A stretch of DNA of 64,000 nt from Limosilactobacillus frumenti DSM 13145 (GCF_001436045.1 NZ_AZER01000016.1:248001-312000); one strand, 5' to 3'; shown: positions 16,976 to 26,358, numbered from the stretch's first letter. Made by a program: numbers and translations. Notes: generated by a model from the sequence alone, not told the origin.

Positions 16976-17971
16976 TTATTTCAAACTATTTTGTAGTAAA
17001 TTCGTAATTCGTTGTGTTTCATCATGTGAGACGACTTGGAAAGAGGTACCACCCTCGTTGTCATTATCACCGTCAGCGTAATCCTGAACCACATGAGCAC
17101 GGGCACTACGATAATGACGAGCCAATTGAAGCATATCGTGCAGACTCAGGTCTGTCTGTGAACTGTTAGAAATGGAATTCAGGAAACTCTTATTCAAGAC
17201 CGTCTTGTAGGAGACCGACTTCTTCAACAAGGCTGCTATAACTAGCCGCTGGCGCTGCTGACGACCATAATCACCATTTGGATCTTCATGCCGCATCCGA
17301 CTGAACCGCAATGCTTGTTGACCATTTAGGTGGTATGTCTTTCCTTTTTGGAAGGTGCTCCCTTCAAAGCTGAAGGAGATTGGTGAAGTAACATTGACAC
17401 CACCGACCTTATTAATTGCTTTTTCCAAGCCATTCATATTAACAAGTAGGTAGAAGTCGATTGGAATATTGAACTTCTTTTGAATCGTGTTAATACTTTC
17501 CTTGACACCGCCATATGTATACGCCGCATTGATTTTTGATGGAGAGTATTGCGGATAGTTAGGAAGGTTAACTTTCATATCCCGTGGCAGACTGACGATT
17601 GTGGTGGTCTTAGTTTTGGGATTGACTGTCAAAATCATAATAGTATCAGTCCGCCCTTTATCAGTACGACCCAATGCACCGGTATCAGTTCCCAATAATA
17701 GGATAGAAACTGGTTTCCGTTGTGCCAAGACTTGATTAGCGTTCCGCTTAACATCAGCACCAGATTTGCTATACATATCATTGGAAGTAACACTAATATT
17801 ATGCCAAGCAACCCCGGCAAAAATTAACGCCACCACAACCAATGCGCCAATTGCGGACCAAAGGATTCGTAATCCCTTTGACATCCGACGATGATGCCGG
17901 TGATGATGATGGTGGTGACGATGATGATAATGATGGTGTAAATCAACATTTTGAACTTGCTTGTCAGTCAT
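16976..17971 (-). CDS. epsA: LytR-CpsA-Psr family polysaccharide ligase with His-rich N terminus
   Basis: The protein has 331 residues from the ATG at 17971 (MTDKQVQNVD), which follows AGAGGA. The frame is open for 17 more codons upstream, but these overlap a TATAAT box, so the later start is preferred. The cytoplasmic N terminus carries 13 His within residues 12-27. One transmembrane helix follows (about residues 37-56), then the LCP domain: ILLLGTDTGALGRTDKGRTDTIMI, VSLPRD, INAAYTYGG and RFSRMRHEDPNGDYGRQQRQ. LCP enzymes transfer undecaprenyl-linked polymers to peptidoglycan. As first gene it anchors the exopolysaccharide to the wall. Confidence 0.9.
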   Translation of the reverse strand: MTDKQVQNVDLHHHYHHRHHHHHHRHHRRMSKGLRILWSAIGALVVVALIFAGVAWHNISVTSNDMYSKSGADVKRNANQVLAQRKPVSILLLGTDTGALGRTDKGRTDTIMILTVNPKTKTTTIVSLPRDMKVNLPNYPQYSPSKINAAYTYGGVKESINTIQKKFNIPIDFYLLVNMNGLEKAINKVGGVNVTSPISFSFEGSTFQKGKTYHLNGQQALRFSRMRHEDPNGDYGRQQRQRLVIAALLKKSVSYKTVLNKSFLNSISNSSQTDLSLHDMLQLARHYRSARAHVVQDYADGDNDNEGGTSFQVVSHDETQRITNLLQNSLK

Positions 17972-18007
17972 GCTAGACGCTTCCTCTGTGTTGTTATGCT
18001 GACTGTT

Positions 18008-18013
18008 ATTATA
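18008..18013 (-). promoter_or_regulatory. -10 box of the exopolysaccharide operon promoter
   Basis: A perfect TATAAT on the minus strand lies about 37 bp before the epsA start at 17971. No good -35 box is seen 17 bp upstream (GATTTC), so the promoter may need an activator. Its position argues against the longer epsA reading frame. Confidence 0.5.
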
Positions 18014-18195
18014 CAACTTCAAAAAACGCCGAAATCACGGTGCTTATGCCACTTTTTAAGAATTTACTTATATTACTATAAACTGAACAATTCGCCTATT
18101 TTATGGACTTTCTTGCAGTTTTTATGATTAAATACAATGTATTGTGTCAATCAAATTGTTTGTGAAACGATAAATTTTAAATTTTTTTAAAGCAA

Positions 18196-18238
18196 AATGC
18201 ACATATCAATGGCAAATTATTCCATTGATATGTGCATT
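18196..18238 (-). terminator. Strong terminator of the rlmL-like gene
   Basis: A perfect 17-bp stem (18196-18212 with 18222-18238) follows the stop of the minus-strand methyltransferase and is followed by TTTTGC and an A/T-rich run. It separates this gene from the exopolysaccharide operon promoter. Confidence 0.85.
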
Positions 18239-18252
18239 ATTATTTAATAATA

Positions 18253-19386
18253 TTACCGAACCTTCTTACCCCAGTATTGGAACAAGTCGGTCCGCAAAGC
18301 CCCGTTATAAAGCTTACGGCGCTTAGTTGCTCTCGCACCATAGAACTTTTCAAATTCTAAATCAGCCGTCAAAATATACTTACTCCAACTAGTTAACGGT
18401 CGATAAAGTTGCCCCATTTGACAGTACAAGTCCCGCACAGTTTCCTGATCACTTAACCGTTCCCCGTATGGTGGGTTGGCAACAATTACCCCATTCTGTT
18501 GATCAGTTCGCCAGTCTTTAACCGCGAGCTGCTTAAAAGTAATATCATGTGTAAGCCCAGCAGCACGACAATTTTCTTGGGCAATATCAACCATGTTCTG
18601 ATCAATATCATAACCATGGATATCTAATTTTACGTCGTAGTCAGCTTTACTATCAGCTTCATCCCGAACATCATCTGACATCCCATCGGGAACTAGGTTC
18701 ACCCACTGTTCACAGACAAATGGCCGATTAATCCCCGGCGCAATATTATGACCATACAACGCCGCCTCAATTGGAATCGTCCCTGACCCGCAAACCGGAT
18801 CAACAAACGGATTATCAGGGAACCAATGAGCAAGCATTACTAAAGCAGCGGCCATATTTTCCTTTAGTGGAGCGCCACCCTTGGCTTTCCGATAACCACG
18901 TTTAAATAAACTGTCACCGGTTGTGTCTAGAGTCAGTAAGACATGGTCCTTAACGATCGAAACTTCTAACGGATATAAAGCGCCAGTTTCAGGCAACCGC
19001 GTACGCCGATGATAAACATCACTGATCCGCCGAACAATAGCCTTTTTGACAATTGCCTGCACGCTCGGGACATTATGCAATTGTGAACGGTGACTTTTCC
19101 CTTCAACTGGGAACTCTGCATCGACTGGCAAGAGACTCTCCCAAGGTAAAGCCCGAGTCTTTTCAAATAATTCATCAAAGGTCGTTGCTTGAAATTCACC
19201 AACAATGATCTTAATTCGATCAGCGGTTCGTAACCAGACATTTGCCGTCAAGACATCATGCATTGTCCCAGTGAACCGCACTCGACCATTTTCAACCTGG
19301 GTGTCATATCCTAAAGCTCTTAGTTCTTTACCGACAAGGGCCTCAATTCCAGAAGCCGCGGTCGCCATTAATTGGTATGTTTGCAA
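18253..19386 (-). CDS. rlmL: THUMP-domain RNA N2-guanine methyltransferase (RlmL/YpsC type)
   Basis: The 377-residue protein has an N-terminal ferredoxin-like/THUMP region (YQLMATAASGIEALVGKEL), then a Rossmann methyltransferase with VDPVCGSGTIPIEAA for SAM binding, GYDIDQNMV, and the N/D-PPY motif IVANPPYGERL that positions the target base. It belongs to the YpsC/RlmL group, predicted to make m2G in 23S rRNA. In Firmicutes it is often found near gpsB, ypsA and rnpB, as here, although an integrase remnant now separates it from rnpB. Confidence 0.9.
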   Translation of the reverse strand: MQTYQLMATAASGIEALVGKELRALGYDTQVENGRVRFTGTMHDVLTANVWLRTADRIKIIVGEFQATTFDELFEKTRALPWESLLPVDAEFPVEGKSHRSQLHNVPSVQAIVKKAIVRRISDVYHRRTRLPETGALYPLEVSIVKDHVLLTLDTTGDSLFKRGYRKAKGGAPLKENMAAALVMLAHWFPDNPFVDPVCGSGTIPIEAALYGHNIAPGINRPFVCEQWVNLVPDGMSDDVRDEADSKADYDVKLDIHGYDIDQNMVDIAQENCRAAGLTHDITFKQLAVKDWRTDQQNGVIVANPPYGERLSDQETVRDLYCQMGQLYRPLTSWSKYILTADLEFEKFYGARATKRRKLYNGALRTDLFQYWGKKVR

Positions 19387-19529
19387 ATTATATTACTCCT
19401 TGTTCAAATTACTATCATCATTATACTATTGGCCCGCGTCTGGAGCTAGATCAGCTAAGGATTATTGCTTCACTTTTTAATTGCGACGCTGCAATATAAT
19501 TGCAGGGGTAAGCAGGAAGGATAATTCTT

Positions 19530-20645
19530 ATGTGGATTGAAAAAAGAACAAACCACCGATTTAAGTTTGTTGAACAATACAAAGACCCTTTAACAGACAA
19601 ATACAGACGCGTGTGCGTCACATATAATCGCAATAACTGTCATACTCGAAAGCAAGCTCATTTGGTATTATCAAAACGCATTAACCAACGACTGATAGTG
19701 GCTGGTAATCAAATATTAAAACCAAAGATAACATTAGTTGAAGTGGTCCACCAATGGTTAAATTATTTCAGACCGCGAGTCAAGTTCAATACCTATCGGA
19801 ATAATGTAAGCCGTGCTAAACATATTCTTAATGATTTGGGCAACGACACAATCATTACAAGAATCAACTCGTGTCTCCTCATGAATTACTTTGATAACTT
19901 ATTCTACGTTCACCACTATAAAAATTCGACCGTGCAAAAGTTTCGGGGAACTCTCAACAATATTTTTAAGTTTGCGATGCAACATCGGTACCTTAACCGT
20001 AATCCTCTTAATAATGTCCAGATAAATTATCACTACAATTTTTCACGAAATCACCTAGAACGTAATTTCCTCGATGATGAAGAACTAAAAGCCGTGCTTT
20101 CTTATATGTATCAGCGTTCTCCACATTATGGACGCTTTTGTGAATTCCTCTATTTAACCGGATTGCGGTACGGTGAAGCAGCTTCTTTATATCCAAAAAA
20201 TATTTACCCGAATAGCCACGGACAAGTAATTGCGGCAGTCCGCGGCACTTTAGTTCAAGGTAAAAAGCAGCCAAGCCCTAAGACAACTGAAAGTATTCGC
20301 GATGTAGTTCTTCCAGAACAAGCTATTCAATTATGCATTAATGAGATGAAAAGTCATGATTCACCTGCAAAATTCGTTTTTACATCTGACCGTGGTAAGC
20401 CGCTAGGAAACACAGTTCTTAATACATGGCTCCATCATGCTAAGCAGGACCTTCGTATCCGTAAGCACTTATCCCTACATACTTTTCGCCATACCCATAT
20501 CTCTAAGTTAGCAGAATTAGGCGTTCCTTTATACTTGATTCAAGCCCGTGTCGGTCATAAAGATGCCCAAACTACAAAAGAAATTTACCTACATGTAACA
20601 AAAAAAGCAGAATTGATACTTGATAATAAACTAGACCAGCTCTGA
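19530..20645 (+). CDS. int: Tyrosine recombinase/phage-type integrase
   Basis: The 371-residue protein has an N-terminal arm-binding domain, a core-binding SAM-like domain (about residues 65-165) and a catalytic domain. The active-site residues are all visible: Arg in YLTGLRYGEA, Lys in the SPKTTESIRD hairpin, His and Arg in LHTFRHTHISK, His in VGHKDAQTT and Tyr in KEIYLHVT. It looks intact. No excisionase, repressor or structural gene accompanies it, so it is the surviving gene of a prophage or integrative element lodged between rlmL and rnpB. Confidence 0.9.
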   Translation: MWIEKRTNHRFKFVEQYKDPLTDKYRRVCVTYNRNNCHTRKQAHLVLSKRINQRLIVAGNQILKPKITLVEVVHQWLNYFRPRVKFNTYRNNVSRAKHILNDLGNDTIITRINSCLLMNYFDNLFYVHHYKNSTVQKFRGTLNNIFKFAMQHRYLNRNPLNNVQINYHYNFSRNHLERNFLDDEELKAVLSYMYQRSPHYGRFCEFLYLTGLRYGEAASLYPKNIYPNSHGQVIAAVRGTLVQGKKQPSPKTTESIRDVVLPEQAIQLCINEMKSHDSPAKFVFTSDRGKPLGNTVLNTWLHHAKQDLRIRKHLSLHTFRHTHISKLAELGVPLYLIQARVGHKDAQTTKEIYLHVTKKAELILDNKLDQL

Positions 20646-21604
20646 TTTTCCCCCTATTTGTGTCCATCAGTTTTAAAAGAAATGAATTCTACTAGTTATT
20701 CTAAAATTACTCTGGCTATTCTATTATTCTCCCTTTGAATAAACATATAAAAAGTACTAATTGGATCCAATAATTACTTTGAATCATCTCTCATGATATT
20801 AAAGTTTTCCTTAAAGTTCAACAGTTTTTAACAGTTTTATCACTCTACGTTACTTTTTGAAGGTAACCTGCACTTTCAGACCAATGGTTGTAAAATTTAA
20901 ATGAATAAAGTTTATTCATCAAACGATACTCCAAACACGACTAAGGCTTGGAAACATTATTTCATCGTTATTAGTAAATAAAGTATAAATTAATTTATGT
21001 CAAGTATAAAATTGAGTATTTTACTTACAAATAATTTAAAAATGGATGATATGCGATAAGTGAAATATTTTCCTAATTTTATATAATAATTTTCTTTCCC
21101 AAAATGTGTTTAAGTAGTAAAAAATGGTAAAGATACATAAAAATAAACCATTTTGAACTAAGGAGAAGAAACATCATGAAGAACAATACCTTATTTACTA
21201 CAACTAAACAGTCAACAACCAGAAACTCCAATTATTAAATCACAAAAAGTTGCTTTGCAGGTAATCGTCGTTGTAAATCATCATAAAATTAACTAAGTAT
21301 TTCCTGACCGAATTTGCGGGGAATTGTAGTAATTATTAGCTCGTCTTGCCACATATCTCTATTATATTGAACCATCGTTAGAAAACTTATTCACATTTTT
21401 TGCCACTGAGATAAGTGAATAAGTAATTTTTGGGTATCGAATAATAAAAGGAAGTTTTACCAATACGATTACGATGAATCGATTGCTGATCTACGTACCA
21501 AAAAGCACCCAACTAGTTATGTCATTTAGTAGTTCTAAATTTTTCTCTTTCGATATGTTGTTTTGTTGTTTAAGTTAAAGTAAATAAATACTTTGAGTGC
21601 TAAT
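20646..21604. other. Eroded remainder of an integrative element
   Basis: This is 960 bp of low-GC DNA without an intact gene between the integrase and the rnpB terminator. It holds a 20-codon frame with a strong ribosome binding site (21176-21238) and a protein-like relic around 21455-21530 (YQYDYDESIADLRTKK then stop). I could not find attachment-site direct repeats by eye. Confidence 0.5.
21176..21238 (+). CDS. Possible 20-residue peptide ORF
   Basis: An ATG at 21176 follows AAGGAG with 9-nt spacing and encodes MKNNTLFTTTKQSTTRNSNY. After the TAA the same frame stays open for 15 more codons with two cysteines (ITKSCFAGNRRCKSS). An imperfect hairpin (21121-21128 with 21147-21154) precedes the ribosome binding site. 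It could be a small regulatory or antimicrobial peptide or a broken gene. Evidence is limited to the ribosome binding site. Confidence 0.25.
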   Translation: MKNNTLFTTTKQSTTRNSNY

Positions 21605-21627
21605 AAAAAACCCGGGACGAACCCGGG
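21605..21627 (-). terminator. rnpB terminator
   Basis: The perfect 6-bp GC stem CCCGGG (21611-21616 with 21622-21627, 5-nt loop) is followed on the minus strand by six T residues. It ends the RNase P RNA transcript. Confidence 0.9.
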
Positions 21628-21633
21628 CGCCTG

Positions 21634-22023
21634 TTTGCAAGAATCTGTAGGCCATGTTTTGTCGTAGTATAACCATCAGGCAATGATTATACCGAGGTAA
21701 TCATCTATCTCAGAGCAAAATGCTCTCCCCTGGAATCACTTCAATTTGTTATCCAAAGCTCCCCTACCGTAGTTTGGGTTTACCGCTTGAGGGGTTTACC
21801 GCGTTCCATCTAGCTAGTTTCCTAGTTAGGTCGTCCCTGTGGCACTTTTCAGGAATACTCAGGCATAGTAAAACCGTAGCCGTTTTTTCCGCCGTCACCG
21901 AATGAATCGGTGCCCCGCCTTATCGTTTCAGCGAGCACAAACACTACAAGCATCGCAGCTTGTGCGAGCATGGACCTTCCTAACATAGCGCATGGCTATG
22001 CTCAATTACCCAAAACTTGCAAA
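21634..22023 (-). ncRNA. rnpB: RNase P RNA, Bacillus (type B) class
   Basis: This is the catalytic RNA of RNase P, which trims the 5' leader of pre-tRNAs. On the minus strand the conserved block GGAAGGTCCATGCTCGCAC (helix P4 region and J3/4) is followed by GCTGCGATGCTTGTAGTG. Further on come the conserved AGGCGGGGCACC and, near the 3' end, the ACATGGCCTACAGAT half of P4. The ends pair as helix P1 (22016-22023 with 21634-21641). Length is about 390 nt, normal for type B. The exact ends are estimated from P1. Plus-strand frames over this region are not genes. Confidence 0.92.
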
Positions 22024-22039
22024 ATGTTAATTTTTAAAA

Positions 22040-22405
22040 TTAAAGCAAATGAGAATCGTTTCCTTCGTCGCCACTGTTCATTTGGGTACCAAAGACACGG
22101 CGTTCCAACTTGGAAAGACGCTTTAAGATATCCATGTTAGTGGCGTTGGAAATTGGTTGACTGGCAGCGGCACCGTTATTCATTGAAGAGCCGACTTCAA
22201 CTTGACGGTTCAATTCATCTACCTTTGCCCGTAACTGTTCATTTTCACTGTTCAGGCGATCCAATTCCTTATTAAAAGTATCATAATCCTTGATAACATC
22301 GTCCAAGAAAGAATCGACGTCGGCTTCATCATAACCCTTACCAATGTTCTTTTCTTTAAACTGCTTATGCAAAATATCTTGTGCTGTAAATTTAATGTTA
22401 TCCAA
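22040..22405 (-). CDS. gpsB: Cell-cycle protein GpsB (DivIVA-like)
   Basis: The 121-residue protein is read from the TTG at 22405 (MDNIKFTAQDILHKQFKEKN), which has a GAGGTG site 6 nt upstream. A GTG three codons earlier overlaps that site. The N-terminal membrane-binding DivIVA domain with its Tyr/Asp-rich YDEADVDSFLDDVIKDYD is followed by a coiled coil (about residues 35-70) and a C-terminal trimerisation helix (ILKRLSKLERRVFG). GpsB shuttles between septum and side wall and docks the PBP1 synthase, encoded 1.5 kb away. It lies just upstream of rnpB on the same strand. Confidence 0.92.
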   Translation of the reverse strand: MDNIKFTAQDILHKQFKEKNIGKGYDEADVDSFLDDVIKDYDTFNKELDRLNSENEQLRAKVDELNRQVEVGSSMNNGAAASQPISNATNMDILKRLSKLERRVFGTQMNSGDEGNDSHLL

Positions 22406-22587
22406 GATTGACACCTCAATTGCTTGATTTCAAATACAATAACAATCATACCGAAACGATTTGGCAATTTCAAGAGTGAATCTGACTGATAGCTAATTCT
22501 TTAACGGATATTAATGGATTAATCCCTCACACAACTTTTTCCTTATATATAGGAAACTACTATTCGATGCCCAATCGTTATCTACTA

Positions 22588-23172
22588 TTAATAACCATGT
22601 TCGCTCATTTTCTTCTCACGCTCGCGCTCTTCCCATTCGGTGGCCGCTTCTTGGAGCTCATCAAAGTCAATTACGCGTAGGCGGTAATCGTTCCGTTCAC
22701 CATATTTTTTAACCGCCTGGTAGTCATACTTGGGCTTGCCCGGGTGATCAGGATCATAGATCAATAAACACTCATCGGTATGAGTGAGCATAAAACGTTG
22801 GTAATTACGAAGTTGTTGGGGTGATTGGTAAGGATGATCGCTAGTTGAAGCGACAAAGTCGACTTGTTCACGTAATTGTGCTAATTTGACCTGGTTAGCT
22901 TCGTTCCACTGCTGGCCAAACTCAGTGAAGGGCAACATCATTGACAGTTTAAGCTGGTGGTAGTCCTTCTTCAAGGCTAGGCCACATTCTAATGCCCATT
23001 GTTCTGTCCCTAATTGGGGACCTGTAATTAACCAAAATTCATCGTCACTGGCATCCAACCGCTGATGGAGTTCCTGCTGGAGGACCGACTTAATTACCGT
23101 AACTTTGGGATCATCATCCTTAAACACATTTAATTCATAGCTCCGGTAGCCACTAACCCAAATTCGGTGCAT
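22588..23172 (-). CDS. ypsA: DUF1273 family protein (YpsA)
   Basis: The 194-residue protein is read from the ATG at 23172 (MHRIWVSGYRSYELNVF), which has GGAGGAC 5 nt upstream. A start 10 codons earlier would include the ribosome binding site. It is a Rossmann-like fold related to SLOG/DprA-type nucleotide-binding proteins, with SGYRSYEL and FWLITGPQLGTEQWALECGL as the binding loops. In Bacillus, YpsA is linked to cell division and nucleotide sensing; its ligand is not established. Here it lies between gpsB and the divergent recU, as in many Firmicutes. Confidence 0.88.
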   Translation of the reverse strand: MHRIWVSGYRSYELNVFKDDDPKVTVIKSVLQQELHQRLDASDDEFWLITGPQLGTEQWALECGLALKKDYHQLKLSMMLPFTEFGQQWNEANQVKLAQLREQVDFVASTSDHPYQSPQQLRNYQRFMLTHTDECLLIYDPDHPGKPKYDYQAVKKYGERNDYRLRVIDFDELQEAATEWEEREREKKMSEHGY

Positions 23173-23219
23173 AAAAAGTCCTCCGTAATATTTCTGTATC
23201 AATCATTCACAACTTTCTC

Positions 23220-23228
23220 TGGTATAAT
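23220..23228 (+). promoter_or_regulatory. Extended -10 promoter of recU-pbp1A
   Basis: TGGTATAAT at 23220-23228 lies 27 bp before the recU ATG. No convincing -35 box is seen, which fits an extended -10 promoter. It sits between the divergent ypsA and recU genes. Confidence 0.55.
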
Positions 23229-23254
23229 ACATCTAGTTAGGAGAGTGAGCAATA

Positions 23255-23869
23255 ATGACAATTCACTATCCCAATGGTCAGCAGCCACGGAAACACTATT
23301 CTGCTTCTCGTGATCTGCCGACTCCTCACCAGTCAATTTACGCTAAGCGAGGAATGTCGTTGGAAGATGAAATCAACCATAGTAACCAGTATTACCTAGC
23401 TAACCACATTGCTGTGATCCATAAGAAACCCACACCAATCCAATTAGTGAAGGTTGATTATCCCAAACGAAGCGCCGCGGTCATTCGGGAGGCCTATTTC
23501 CGCCGACCATCAACGACCGATTACAATGGCGTCTATAAGGGTTACTACATTGACTTTGATGCCAAGGAAACCCGTAATAAACGTTCCTTCCCATTAAAGA
23601 ACTTTCATCCCCACCAAATCCGCCACATGCGTGAATGCGTTGACCAGGGTGGTATTTGCTTTGCATTCATTAAATTTACCGAATTAGATCAAATTTTTCT
23701 ATTACCAGCAACTACCCTGTTCAAGTACTGGGATCAGCAATCTGACGGTGGCAGAAAGTCAATCCTACTGAAAGATATCAGTGCCGCTGGTTTTCAAATT
23801 CACTACCGTCTTAATCCCCGCCTCCCCTATCTCGATGCGGTGGACCAGATGATTGCCAATAAAGAGTAA
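23255..23869 (+). CDS. recU: Holliday junction resolvase RecU
   Basis: The 204-residue protein has the endonuclease-like fold of RecU: RGMSLEDEINHSNQYY (first catalytic Glu), PSTTDYNGVYKGYYIDFDAKET with the D-x-E-x-K type metal site, and SFPLKNFHPHQIRHM. It resolves four-way junctions and works with RecA and RuvAB in repair and chromosome segregation. It is followed 11 bp later by pbp1A, the classic recU-ponA pairing of Gram-positive bacteria. The start has an AGGAGAG site. Confidence 0.95.
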   Translation: MTIHYPNGQQPRKHYSASRDLPTPHQSIYAKRGMSLEDEINHSNQYYLANHIAVIHKKPTPIQLVKVDYPKRSAAVIREAYFRRPSTTDYNGVYKGYYIDFDAKETRNKRSFPLKNFHPHQIRHMRECVDQGGICFAFIKFTELDQIFLLPATTLFKYWDQQSDGGRKSILLKDISAAGFQIHYRLNPRLPYLDAVDQMIANKE

Positions 23870-23880
23870 AGGAGAATATC

Positions 23881-26106
23881 ATGTCAAATAACGAGGAAAC
23901 TCGTCGTGAAGATCTGAATTACCCTAGTTCAGATTACGACGGGAATGGCGGTGGTAAGGGGCCACTGCTGAAACGAATTTTGATCTGGGTTGCCGGGGTC
24001 ATCCTGTTATTGTTTGTCGCCGGAACGGCCCTCTTCTTCTACTATGCTTCGAGCGCCCCAAAGGTGTCATATAACGAATTGGCCAGTCAGAATACCACCA
24101 CTATTTATGATGCTAATGACAAGGTCATTTCACGGTTAGGGGCCCAAAAGCGTGACTACGCCAAAGCAGACCAGATTCCTGATAACTTGAAGCATGCGGT
24201 CGTGGCGATTGAAGACCGGCGCTTTTACAAGCACCACGGGGTTGACATTCGCCGGATCCTCGGTGCTGCCACTAACAACATTATTGGTCGGTCCGATGGC
24301 ATGCAAGGGGGATCCACTTTGACCCAACAACTGGTTAAGTTGTCTGTCTTCTCGACCGCTGCATCTGACCGGACCTTCAAGCGAAAGGCCCAGGAAGCCT
24401 GGTTAGCAATTAACGTGGAACGGCACTTTAGTAAGAATCAAATTCTGACCTTCTACATTAATAAGGTTTACATGGGTAACGGAGTCTACGGAATGAAGAC
24501 CGCTGCTCAATATTACTTTGGTAAGAATTTGAATGATCTAGACTTATCCCAGATGGCTTTACTCGCCGGGATGCCGCAGTCACCAACCTATTACAACCCC
24601 CTCGCTTCCAATACCAAGTACGCCACTGAACGACGGAATGAAGTCTTGAACGCGATGGTGCGGTCAAATTACATTACCAAGAGCCAAGCCCAAAGCGCTG
24701 CTCAAGATAGTGTGACTGATGGCCTCGACCCTAACCACGGTGATGTTGAATCTTCTGATACCAACGTCAAGGAAAAGATCGTTGACCCATATGTTAAGGA
24801 AGTTATGACCCAATTATCTGCATTGGGTTACGATCCTAACCGGGACGGCTTACAAGTCCACACTAACATGGACCTGGGTGCCCAAAAGCACTTGTACAAT
24901 GCCGCTAATAATGAAGTTGCTTTCCAAGGTAACAATATGCAAGCAGGGGTGGCAGTTACGAATCCACACAACGGTCAAGTGGTTGCAATGCTGGGTGGCC
25001 GGCATACTGGTAACGTTATCTACGGCCTGGACCGGGCTGTCCAAGAAAACCGGTCATCTGGTTCGGCTGCTAAGCCATTAATGGATTACGGCCCGGCAAT
25101 CGAATACCTGCAATGGCCAACCTTCAAGACCGTTTCTGATACCAAGTTCTACTGGCCAGGAACGGATAAGGTTCTGCATGACTTTGATAACAAATACAAG
25201 GGTAATATGACAATGCGGTCCGCCCTCGTTGAATCGCGGAACGTTCCCGCTATTCGGACGTTGCAAGAAGTTGGTATTTCTCGAGCTACTGATTTCCTAA
25301 AGGGCCTCGGCATTTCCCAGAAGAAGCCATACAACCTCCAGAACGGGATTGGTTTGTACATCTCACCACTAAAGATGTCTGCTGCTTATGCGGCCTTTGC
25401 AAATGGTGGAACTTACTACAAGCCATACTACATTGATTCGATCACAACCCAAGATGGTAAGACGCGGAACTTTAGTCCATCCGGTAAGCGGGCCATGAGC
25501 AAGGCCACTGCTTACATGATGACCGATATGCTGAAGGGTGTCTTCACAAACAGTCAATCAACGGGGACGGCCGCGCACATGAGTGGTGTTAACCAAGCCG
25601 GAAAGACCGGGACGACCAACTTCCCTGGTTCTAACCAATCTGGGGTCATGGATTCCTGGATGGCTGGTTACACGAAGAACTACTCTGTCGCCGTTTGGAC
25701 TGGGTTTGATCACCCATTCAATAATGGGGCCATTAACAGTGCTTATGAACGGACAGCGGTTCTCCTTTACAAGAGCATCATGCAATACCTTGATAATGAG
25801 AACCACGCCTCTGATTGGAAGATGCCTGATACGGTGGAAGCCGTTCGGGTTAACGGCAAACGGCAACTAGTCATTAAGGATTCCAAGTGGGCCTTGATGT
25901 ACGGTGCCTGGACTGACGATGATGAATCGAGTGCTAGTTCTGAATCGAAGAACTCAGAATCAAGCAATTCAATCTCCGAAAGCCGGACTGTTGAAAGTAT
26001 CTTGAACAGCTCTAGCAAGACGGAGGAATCAAGTGCTAGTTCATCCTCTGCGCCTGCTAGTTCGTCTGCACCTGCTACCACTACGCAACCAAATAATAAT
26101 CACTAA
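23881..26106 (+). CDS. pbp1A: Class A penicillin-binding protein 1A
   Basis: The 741-residue bifunctional peptidoglycan synthase has one N-terminal transmembrane helix (about residues 31-55). The GT51 glycosyltransferase has the catalytic Glu in AIEDRRFYKHHGVD and GGSTLTQQLVKL. The transpeptidase has SGSAAKP (SxxK), the SRN triad in ESRNVPA and the KTGTTN box. The last 90 residues are rich in Ser, Glu, Ala and Thr and low in complexity, probably an extracellular spacer. The RBS AAAGGAG is strong. It likely partners with GpsB, encoded upstream, and a terminator follows. Confidence 0.95.
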   Translation: MSNNEETRREDLNYPSSDYDGNGGGKGPLLKRILIWVAGVILLLFVAGTALFFYYASSAPKVSYNELASQNTTTIYDANDKVISRLGAQKRDYAKADQIPDNLKHAVVAIEDRRFYKHHGVDIRRILGAATNNIIGRSDGMQGGSTLTQQLVKLSVFSTAASDRTFKRKAQEAWLAINVERHFSKNQILTFYINKVYMGNGVYGMKTAAQYYFGKNLNDLDLSQMALLAGMPQSPTYYNPLASNTKYATERRNEVLNAMVRSNYITKSQAQSAAQDSVTDGLDPNHGDVESSDTNVKEKIVDPYVKEVMTQLSALGYDPNRDGLQVHTNMDLGAQKHLYNAANNEVAFQGNNMQAGVAVTNPHNGQVVAMLGGRHTGNVIYGLDRAVQENRSSGSAAKPLMDYGPAIEYLQWPTFKTVSDTKFYWPGTDKVLHDFDNKYKGNMTMRSALVESRNVPAIRTLQEVGISRATDFLKGLGISQKKPYNLQNGIGLYISPLKMSAAYAAFANGGTYYKPYYIDSITTQDGKTRNFSPSGKRAMSKATAYMMTDMLKGVFTNSQSTGTAAHMSGVNQAGKTGTTNFPGSNQSGVMDSWMAGYTKNYSVAVWTGFDHPFNNGAINSAYERTAVLLYKSIMQYLDNENHASDWKMPDTVEAVRVNGKRQLVIKDSKWALMYGAWTDDDESSASSESKNSESSNSISESRTVESILNSSSKTEESSASSSSAPASSSAPATTTQPNNNH

Positions 26107-26131
26107 CTAGTAATAATTAGTTATATTGAAT

Positions 26132-26185
26132 AAAGGTGCTTCACAATTATTAGATTTAGGTCTAGTAACTGTGAAGCACCTTTTT
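26132..26185 (+). terminator. Terminator after pbp1A
   Basis: A 14-bp perfect stem (26132-26145 with 26170-26183) is followed by TTTTT on the plus strand. Confidence 0.85.
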
Positions 26186-26322
26186 ATAACTAAATAAAAT
26201 ATATTAACAGCAGAAACTATTAAGCAACTTAATTCACTTCATATCAACAAAACATTATTAGGTCCACCTAGGCAGATAAATCCATCCTTTTATCTAGTAG
26301 CAAATTCACTTTTTATAAAACA

Positions 26323-26358
26323 AAGTCATGCTTCACATTGAATAATGATGCATGACTT
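26323..26358 (-). terminator. Terminator after the fructansucrase gene
   Basis: A perfect 9-bp stem AAGTCATGC (26323-26331 with 26350-26358) has T-rich sequence on the minus-strand exit side. It lies 77 bp past the fructansucrase stop. The other bases of 26186-26434 show nothing I can support. Confidence 0.6.

Noticed and set aside
21720-22140. Two plus-strand frames of 61 and 76 codons over the rnpB region
   Set aside because: They lie over the conserved RNase P RNA on the opposite strand, have no ribosome binding site and the second runs into gpsB.
24136-26081. Several antisense frames opposite pbp1A
   Set aside because: They are explained by the codon usage of pbp1A; none has a ribosome binding site or recognisable domain.
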